A stretch of 64,000 bases of DNA from contig JAITYX010000088.1 of NCBI GenBank assembly GCA_021018815.1, positions 186,001 through 250,000 of the forward strand, written 5' to 3'. The notes under the pieces are model-generated. The model had not been told where the DNA came from and made no database searches. It saw only the letters and a list, made by a program, of their open reading frames with translations. This DNA comes from Talinum fruticosum. Its lineage: Eukaryota; Streptophyta; Magnoliopsida; Caryophyllales; Talinaceae. Position numbers and translations under genes: made by a program. Shown one piece after another: positions 57,040 to 64,000 of this stretch. Every line of letters starts with the position of its first letter. Position 1 is the stretch's first letter.

Positions 57040-58065
57040 GATGTGCCAAAACGCAAGGCTACACCGATCCCGCAAATAGAGTGCGCTAAATGCAATTCGA
57101 GAGACTCGGAATGGACTTAGAAATGACCAATGGAACAAGTAAAGAACAAGAACTAAGCTAATCACTCGTGAGGAGATGATTATTAGGGTAATCGAGCACC
57201 GATAGGACAAGAACAAGATATACTAGAACTATCCAAGGATACGAGATATCACCACCAAGGATAAAACTAGGGCACTAATCACACTTAGTGATACAGACTA
57301 TCACCACACTAAGTATAATCGGACTCTTTAGAACACAACCTAATTATGCCACTAATTAGACAAGCAAAAGAGAATTTTGGGGTTGAAAGGAGCATAGCTT
57401 AACTTTAGTTAACATATAGCCAATATCAAAATCATCATCATTTACAAAGAGATAACCCATGTATATTTATAGGCCTCTTAGCTAGGTTACATCATTCTAA
57501 TCTAAGGGTTATAAATCCCTCTTTACAATCAATGGTTGTGATGTATTCAACGAAAATAAAAGGACAAAAACAAGGACAAAAGGTAAATAATTACAGCGAG
57601 AAAAGGAGGGGGACCACGGAATTAGTAGTACAAAGTAGTACGGTTACGAGTCCAGTGACAGCTACAATCGTTGTCACCAAATTCTTTTGCTTTCCGATCC
57701 TTAACTTTCCTTTTCGGCTCTGCTGAAGACGCCTAGATGATGATCAAGTAGACTTGAGTATATCTATAATCGTGTCTAAGCTCGAAACCGAGGACTCGTA
57801 AAAGATCATTTGACTTCGAGCTCGAAGCCGAGGACTCGAAAAAGATCTCTTGTCTTATTTTCCTTCGAATACTTCGACTTGTCCGACTTCCTTACTCCTG
57901 TCCGAGGAGACAGACAAGTATTTCGAGTGTGACCAAAACTCCCTTGATGCCTGCGTTATCAACGATGATCCGAGTAATGGTTTTGAGGGCTCCGTAGTAA
58001 CTTCGAGGACTCGAATTATCAATCTGTTATGGCTGGCTCTCGGTATTAGTTGGGGTTAGGTTTGT
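57040..58065 (-). repeat. 3' LTR of CRM element
   Basis: The plus strand begins GATGTGCCAAAACGC and ends at GGTTAGGTTTGTG. It is colinear with 62535-63561. The ends do not show a clear TG...CA pair, so borders could be off by a few bases. A purine-rich stretch (GGGGAGAATGATGGGGAGGA on the minus strand, about 58070-58090) precedes it as the likely polypurine tract. Confidence 0.8.
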
Positions 58066-58069
58066 GGTG

Positions 58070-59385
58070 TCCTCCCCATCATTCTCCCCGACTGAAAAGA
58101 ATTTACCCTCAAATTCTCGAGCGAATTATCTTCCAAGTAAGGAGATAAATCAGCAACATTGAAAGTAGCCGAGACATTGTATTCTCTGGGTAGATTCACC
58201 TTATAAGCGTTGTCATTGATTCTCTCAAGTACTTCAAATGGTCCATCTCGCCCTCGGCATCAACTTAGACTTGCGCTTAGAAGGAAAACGCTCCTTTCTC
58301 GGGTGGATCCAAACGAGATCTCCTGGTTGAAAGACCACCCTTCTTCAGTTTTTGTTAGTGCTATCCTTGAAACTCAGATTAGCTTGCTCAATTCGCTCTA
58401 ACTTTCGCATGCAAGTCCCGAATCCGAGCAGCTCTTTTCACGATGTCGGCTTGAGGATTTCCATCAAAAGCTCTCGGGTCGAATCAAGGGGTGACGGGGT
58501 TCCACACCATACACAATCTTGAAGGGTGAAACATTGGTAGTCTTGTTTGGCGTGTGATTATAAGCAAACTCAGCATGTGGAAGAAGTTGATCCCACGCCT
58601 TAGTATTCGATTTGATTAGCATTCCGATCAATACTCCCAAAGTTCCGTTTGTAACCTTAGTCCGACCATCCGTCCGAGGATGGCAAGTGGTGCTTGTACT
58701 TCAACTTCGTTCCTAATTTCTTCCAAAGGGTAACCCGTAAATGACTCATAAACATTGCATCTCTATCCGAGACCATTGTCCTTGGGATCCCATGCAGCCT
58801 TACCACTTCTCTAAAGTATAGGTCAGCAACCGATGTAGCATCATTGGTTTTGTTGCAAGCAATGAAGTGAGCCATCTTAGAAAATCGATCAACAACAACT
58901 AGAATAGAATCTTTCCCTTTTTGAGTCCGTGGTAGACCTAGAACGAAGTCTAGACTTACATCCACCCGGGCTGAGTTGGGACAGGTAATGGAGTGTAAAG
59001 TCCTTGAGGCGAGGAATGGCTCTTGGCATATTGGCATACAACACATCTCCCGATGATGCCTTGAACATCTTTGTCCATGCTTGGCCAGAAATAATGCTCC
59101 TTGAGCATTTGAGTTGTCTTTTCTCTCCGAAATGGCCAGCAAGTCTTTCGGAATGGACTTCTCTTATAATAAGCTCTCTTGTGCCACGGCTAGGCACACA
59201 CAATCTGATACCCTTGAATAAGTATCCTCTTTGTATTTGGAACTCACCCTTAGGTCGAGTTTGGCATTCTTGGTAGAGGGTTCCAAATTCCTTGTCATCT
59301 GCATATAGACTCTTCAAATGTTCAAACCCGAAGACACAAGTTTCTAACCGAAACAACAGTAGATACCTTCTGGATAGAGCATCGG
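58070..59385 (-). pseudogene. CRM integrase
   Basis: Minus-strand order is ADDKEFGTLYQECQTRPKGE, the zinc-binding block ([18 protein letters not shown]), then [20 protein letters not shown] with the first aspartate. [19 protein letters not shown] and [20 protein letters not shown] follow with the second. The C-terminal part reads [20 protein letters not shown], then after a shift INDNAYKVNLPREYNVSATF, and runs almost to the LTR. This C-terminal stretch replaces a typical chromodomain in the CRM clade. Stops occur after SSDGWSD and further on. Confidence 0.8.
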
Positions 59386-59980
59386 CACCCTTGTTAAGTC
59401 TGTCCCGATTTGTGTTTGATTAAAAATGAAACGTCCGAAGGTACTCAACCCATTTCGCATGCCGCAGGTTTAACTTGTGATGGCCCCGAATGTACTTGAA
59501 GGCTTCATGATCCGAGTGCGGAATGAATTCTTGAGCCACCAAGTAATGATTTCAATACTCTAATGATCGAATGATGGCATAGAATTCCTTGTCGTAGGTA
59601 GAGTATCTTCGCTTGGTATCACACGACTTCTCACCGAAATAAGCGATGGGACGACCCTCTTGAGTGAGAATCCCACCAATGCCTACACTTGAGGCATCAC
59701 ACTCAACTTCGAAAATCTTCTCAAAACTAGGAAGGGCTAGGACAGGAGCTCAGGTTAGTTTTGCCTTGATAGCATCAAAAGATTTATAAGCTCGAGGTGT
59801 CCAAACAAAAGAAGCTGTTTTGAGCACCTCGATCATAGGAGCGAGTGATAGTGCTCGAAGTCTTTGATAAACCTCCTATAGAAAGATGCAAGCCCATGAA
59901 AGCTCCGAACATCGTGTATGCTTTTAGGAGTAGGCCAAGATAGGATAGCCTCAATCTTGCTCTCATCTACCTTTACTCCT
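59386..59980 (-). pseudogene. CRM RNase H
   Basis: Blocks on the minus strand include [23 protein letters not shown] sequence near 59620-59690, FIPHSDHEAFKYIRGHHKLN and RHAKWVEYLRTF, with ADALSRRYLL at the end. These are the standard chromovirus RNase H motifs. Frames are broken. Confidence 0.75.
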
Positions 59981-60883
59981 TCAGCTGAAACAACATAACC
60001 CGTAAATGCGATTTCGAGTTGAAGAATGAATATTTTTTAAATTCCTGTACAGTTTCTCTCTCTCTAGCAGTTGGACAATATGTCCGAGGTGGTCAGAATG
60101 TTCCCTCTCATTCCGATCGTAGATTAGAATGTCATAAAAATAGACCACAACGAATTTCTCGATGAATGGTCTAAAAATCTGATTCATGAGTCTCATGAAT
60201 GTGCTTGGAGTGTTGATTAGACCAAAAGGCATAACAAGCCACTCATATAAACCTCCCTTGGTTTTAAAAGCGCTTTCTATTCATCTCCTTCTCTCGATTC
60301 CGATTTGATAATATCCACTTCGAGGTCAATCTTACGGAAGACCTTAGAACCATGTAGCTCATCCAACATATCTTCAAGTCGTGGTATAGGATGTCTATAC
60401 TTGATGGTGATCTTGTTAATGGCACGACTATCTATACACATCCTCATAGAACCATCCTTTTTGGGTACCAACAAGGCTGGCACAAAGCACAAGGACTCTT
60501 ACTCACTCTCACCAAACCTTTAGACACCAACTCCTCAACTTGCCTCCGCACTTCGAGGTGTCTTTAGGGTTCATTCTGTAGGTTGGTTTGTTTGGCAATA
60601 TAGATCCTGGGATAAGGTCAATGTGGTGCTTGGATATCTCTTTTCGGGGTAGGCCAAGAGGTATCTTATCGGGAAAAATATGGATGTATTGGGTGATAAG
60701 TGTTTTGGCTAGTGGGTGTCTATGTTCCGAGGACTCGGAATTGTCCCGACTCGGATGAATCAATTCTCTCATGGGTCCGAGTTCATGATGCATGGACTCC
60801 GGATAGGCTTCCCTAGGGTCGAAGTAACTCGGACGGATTGGGTCTCCGAGGGCGCTTGGCTTTAGGCGGTTGTGAAGGGTCAA
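59981..60883 (-). pseudogene. CRM reverse transcriptase, active site altered
   Basis: The reading includes HHIDLIPGSILPNKPTYRMN, then [20 protein letters not shown] with [20 protein letters not shown]. After a break come [20 protein letters not shown] and [17 protein letters not shown]. The catalytic FDD is changed to FYD (codons at 60131-60139). At least two shifts and stops interrupt it. Confidence 0.8.
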
Positions 60884-60895
60884 GTGGGCCTAAGG

Positions 60896-61498
60896 TTATT
60901 TTCTTGCCATTCTGGGGAGGGTGTATGTGTTTTTGAACCCATCATGCATAACTCTACGATCAAATAACCAAGATCTACCCAATAGTAAGTGACATGCGTC
61001 AATATGTATAACATCACACCATATATCATCAACATAAAACTTCCCAATACCGACGGATATTAGGCGACGAGAATTAACTCTAAGGCCCTTACCTTGACTC
61101 AGCCATTGTATGTTGTAGGGGTGAGGGTGCAACTCGGTTTGTAATTGAAGTGTCTCTACCATGCTCATAGAAGCAACGTTGGTGCAACTCCCTCCATCAA
61201 TAATAATCGAACAAACTTTCCCTTTAATGGTTCCCCTTGTGTGGAATATATTCTCCCTCCGAGCCTCACTTGGATCCTTATATCCACTCAAGGCTCTCAC
61301 GATCATAATTAGTTCTCCTTCATTAGCCTCTTCAACAACCTCTTCTATGTCCTTAGCAAGGCATAGCTCTCCTCTCGGCTCATACTCATCCCTTATGGGT
61401 TCATCACTCTCGTAATAGTGACGACCCTTCGATTTGGGCACTCGAAGCAAAGTGTCCAAATCCACGACACTTAAAACACTTGCGGCTCCGACCAGCAT
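60896..61498 (-). pseudogene. CRM protease
   Basis: A 200-codon open stretch carries ENIFHTRGTIKGKVCSIIID followed by GGSCTNVASMSMVETL, the protease motif of this clade, in which D-G-G replaces D-[ST]-G. HLLLGRSWLFDRRVMHDGFK marks its end. The zinc knuckle CFKCRGFGHFAS of gag lies just upstream (about 61450-61490), in another frame. Confidence 0.8.
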
Positions 61499-62423
61499 GA
61501 GGTTTGTTATGAGTCCGAGTCCGAATAGTAGGGTGCTTAGACTCGGAACTAAGTTTTGAGGCAGCGAGACTTAGATTGAAACAGAGGGTTAGAATAACCC
61601 TTGCCAAACCGAGTTGGCTTTGGTGGTTGAGTCCTAGAGACTTTTTTCTTGAAGGTTCCGACCTTATTTTGCTGCTCCACCTTATGTGCCGGAAGACACA
61701 CCTCATCAAAGGTTGAGTACTGCTACAACTTAAGAACATTAGCATACCTCGGGTCAAGTCCTCTAAGATACCTGACTATGGTTTGATCTTCCGACTCTCG
61801 AAGATCGCATTTAATCATTAGCCTTTCAAACTCTCGGGTTTACTCCTCTACACTCATCGGACCTTTGTTGTAGGTTGTGCAACTTAGAATAGTTGTCTTG
61901 GATGTATGTTGGGGGTAAAAACCGCTCTTTCGATTGGACCTCATCTTCTCCCAACTTCGATCTTAGGTTTCCTTTGAACAAAGACGCTTCTTCTCTAGAT
62001 TTGCCCACCAGGTTGAGGCAAACCCTTTGAGCTTGATAACAACAAGCTTCACCTTCTTCTCATCTTTCACCTCTTTGTAGTAAAAAATTCTTTCAACTGT
62101 TTGCAACCATTCCGAAACTCATCCGGGTTAAGGTGACCTTTAAACTCCAACTTTGAAATCTGAGTTGGGTTGGGGTGATTGATCTCTTCTCCCTCTTGTT
62201 CCTCTTCTTTGCTCACGCTCATTGGAAGAAGCGAAGGGATTGCTCTCCCCATCATCATCCCCGTGTGAGTGGGTATGAGGTGGTGAGCTGGGTGGTGACT
62301 CTTCTAACACATGTCTCTTCTTCTTCATCATATCTCCAAGTTGCTTTTTCAGATATATCCCATCTCATCATAGTTGTTCATGAGCATATCAAAACGTTCC
62401 TCCAATGTCATGCTTCCACTCAT
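61404..62423 (-). pseudogene. CRM gag
   Basis: Translation from ATG 62423 begins MSGSMTLEERFDMLMNNYDE. After a stop it continues through a histidine-rich linker (SPPHTHSHGDDDG), a decayed LDPDEF..WLQTVE block and KLGEDEVQSKERFLPPTYIQ with DNYSKLHNLQQRSDECRG. It ends at the zinc knuckle CFKCRGFGHFAS, whose fourth ligand reads S or A. Frameshifts occur at several places. Confidence 0.8.
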
Positions 62424-62516
62424 TCTCGGTTTATGGGTTCTTTGTGGACTGATGTGTTTGGGGCAAAAAGGGTTGTGTTTGGGGTTAAGGAAGTTGAGCC
62501 TAGGAAAGGCTCCAAA

Positions 62517-62529
62517 GATCTCGATACCA
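62517..62529 (-). other. Primer-binding site of CRM element (tRNA-iMet-like)
   Basis: TGGTATCGAGATC reads on the minus strand a few bases inside the 5' LTR. It resembles the TGGTATCAGAGC type site used by many plant elements. Confidence 0.6.
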
Positions 62530-62534
62530 AAACC

Positions 62535-63561
62535 GATGTGCCAAAACGCATGGCTACACCGATCCTGCAAACAGAGTGCGCTAAATGCAATTCGAGAGAC
62601 TCGGAATGGACTTAGAAATGACCAATGGAACAATAAACAACAAGAACTAAGCTAATCACTCATGAGGAGATGATTATCGGGGTAATCAACACCGATAGGA
62701 CAAGAACAAGATATACTAGAACTATCCAAGGATACGAGATATCACCACCAAGGATAAAACTAGGGCACTAATCACACTTAGTGATACAGACTATCACCAC
62801 ACTAAGTATAATCGGACTCTTCGTAACACAGCCTAATTATGCCGCTAATTAGACAAGCAAAAGAGAATTTTGGGGTTGAAAAGAGCACGACTCAACTTTA
62901 CTTAGCATATAGCCAATATCAAAATCATCATCATTTACAAAGAGATAACCCATGTATATTTATAGGCCTCTTAGCTAGGTTACATCATTCTAATCTAAGG
63001 GTTATAAATCCCTCTTTACAATCAATAGTTGTGATGTATTCAAGCAAAATAAAAGGACAAAAACAAGGACAAAAGGTAAATAATTACAGCAGAAAAGGAG
63101 GGGGACCACAAAATTAGTAGTACAAAGTAGTACGGTTCCGAGTCCGGTGACAGCTATAATTGTTGTCACCAAATTCTTTTGCTTTCCGATCCTTAACTTT
63201 CCTTTTCCGGCTCTGCTGAAGACGCCTAGATGATGATCAAGTAGACTTGAGTATATCTATAATCAGTGTCTAAGCTCGAAACCGAGGACTCGTAAAAGAT
63301 CATTTGACTTCGAGCTCGAAACCGAGGACTCGAAAAAGATCTCTTGTCTTATTTTCCTCCGAATACTTCGACTTGTCCGACTTCCTTACTCCCGTCCGAG
63401 GAGACAGACAAGTATTTATGAGTGTGACGAAACGCCCTTGATGCCTCCGTTATCAACAATGATCCAACGAATGGTTTCGAGGGCTCCGTAGTAACTTCGA
63501 GGACTCGGAATTATCAATCTGTTATGGCTGGCTCTCGGTATTAGTTGGGGTTGGGTTTGTG
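62535..63561 (-). repeat. 5' LTR of CRM element
   Basis: It matches 57040-58065 along its full length with few differences. On the plus strand it ends GGTTGGGTTTGTG, where Tekay-like sequence (GCTAAACGATCC) begins. Confidence 0.8.
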
Positions 63562-64000
63562 CTAAACGATCCAGGCAAAGTCGGTTGAAAACAATTTCAT
63601 GAATATATTCACTCATGAAGCTTGTTCGAACAGTATTCTCAACTCAACTTCACTTCCTAGAAATACGTTTTCACGTTTGAAAAGTATTTCTCATGAATCA
63701 TACTCAAGTAGCGTTTTGCATAAATATTTAAACTTTTTCAAAACTAATCTTTGAGCATTGTTTTAGAATGAAGTCACTTCAAGGGTCAAGCATTTCTATA
63801 CTAAGGCTTAGCATCCCCAAGCTACCATTTCCGCTCAAGAATTCTCCCAATTATTTATCATCTACTCATATTCATCCGTATTCTATTCAAGCATGAGTCT
63901 CCTATTCCCATATAAGTAATTCTTGTCGTACTCTGTTTTCAATGCCACAAATCAATCCACATGGATACATATTCCCTTGATACTCCAATTTCCCATTCCT
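63562..64000 (-). repeat. Tekay-like LTR fragment, inverted
   Basis: The reverse complement aligns with the solo LTR at about 17430-17620: both contain CTTTTCAAACGTGAA, then GACTTTGCCTGGATCGTTTA at the CRM border. The fragment continues to the end of the window. No coding sequence is seen. Confidence 0.75.

Larger units (their letters stand above)
57040..63561 (-). mobile_element. CRM-clade chromovirus (Ty3/gypsy), minus strand
   Basis: Two direct repeats (57040-58065 and 62535-63561) flank a single gag-pol reading on the minus strand. Domain order is gag with zinc knuckle, protease, reverse transcriptase, RNase H, integrase. Several blocks resemble the CRM clade: LPPTYIQDNYSKLHNL in gag, IIDGGSCTNVAS in protease, and NDNAYKVNLPREYNVSATFN leading to VADLSPYL at the integrase C-terminus. 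The clade is inferred from remembered family motifs. The polymerase site is altered and stops are numerous. Left flank is Tat2 gag, right flank a Tekay-like LTR, and no shared 5-bp flank was found. Confidence 0.85.

Noticed and set aside
58657..59356. Two separate genes for overlapping minus-strand frames
   Set aside because: They are pieces of one integrase reading separated by frameshifts.
1..64000. tRNA, rRNA and CRISPR features
   Set aside because: No cloverleaf, rRNA block or regularly spaced repeat-spacer array was seen by reading. A covariance-model scan could not be run.

Overview
The window looks like a eudicot plant chromosome segment made almost entirely of nested, mostly degenerate LTR retrotransposons. 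I found no convincing host gene, rRNA, tRNA or CRISPR array. The base sequence, the tRNA-iMet and tRNA-Arg type primer sites, and the Tat, SIRE-like, CRM and Tekay-like element types all point to a repeat-rich angiosperm genome. The species cannot be read from it.

Layout. (1) 1-5495: the 3' end of a Ty3/gypsy Tat element (+), with an antisense plant mobile domain (PMD) gene, a polypurine tract and a 1.9-kb LTR. (2) 5496-8328: unassigned AT-rich DNA, a 34-bp tandem repeat and a diverged Tat LTR fragment. (3) 8329-30243: a second Tat element (Tat1, +). It is interrupted inside gag by a 10.6-kb SIRE-like copia element (Copia1, 11452-22050, target duplication AAGGG). Copia1 is itself interrupted inside integrase by a 3.2-kb solo LTR (15401-18639, target duplication GATTT). 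(4) 30247-33510: a scrambled junction zone holding a short inverted LTR, a stray Tat pol fragment, a CACTA transposon end and the start of a third Tat element (Tat3, +). (5) 33511-57036: a Tat element on the minus strand (Tat2), inserted in the gag of Tat3. Its antisense PMD gene is split by a young SIRE-like copia element (Copia2, 37203-47560). (6) 57040-63561: a minus-strand CRM-type chromovirus with two ~1.03-kb LTRs. It has Tat2 gag on one side and a Tekay-like LTR (63562-64000) on the other, with no target duplication.

The most notable content is the accessory cargo of the Tat elements. Between integrase and the 3' LTR, and on the strand opposite to gag-pol, they carry one or two gene-like units with their own TATA boxes. 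One is a spliced PMD gene, seen in three copies with matching exon-intron borders. The other is a DUF7745-like gene, one fuller copy and one remnant. Antisense extra ORFs are known in the Tat lineage. What the window adds is a repeated two-gene arrangement with promoters and introns that can be compared between copies.

Nearly all coding regions carry frameshifts, stops or deletions, so none of these elements looks autonomous as read. Some of the frameshifts in the youngest element may be sequencing artefacts (see findings).
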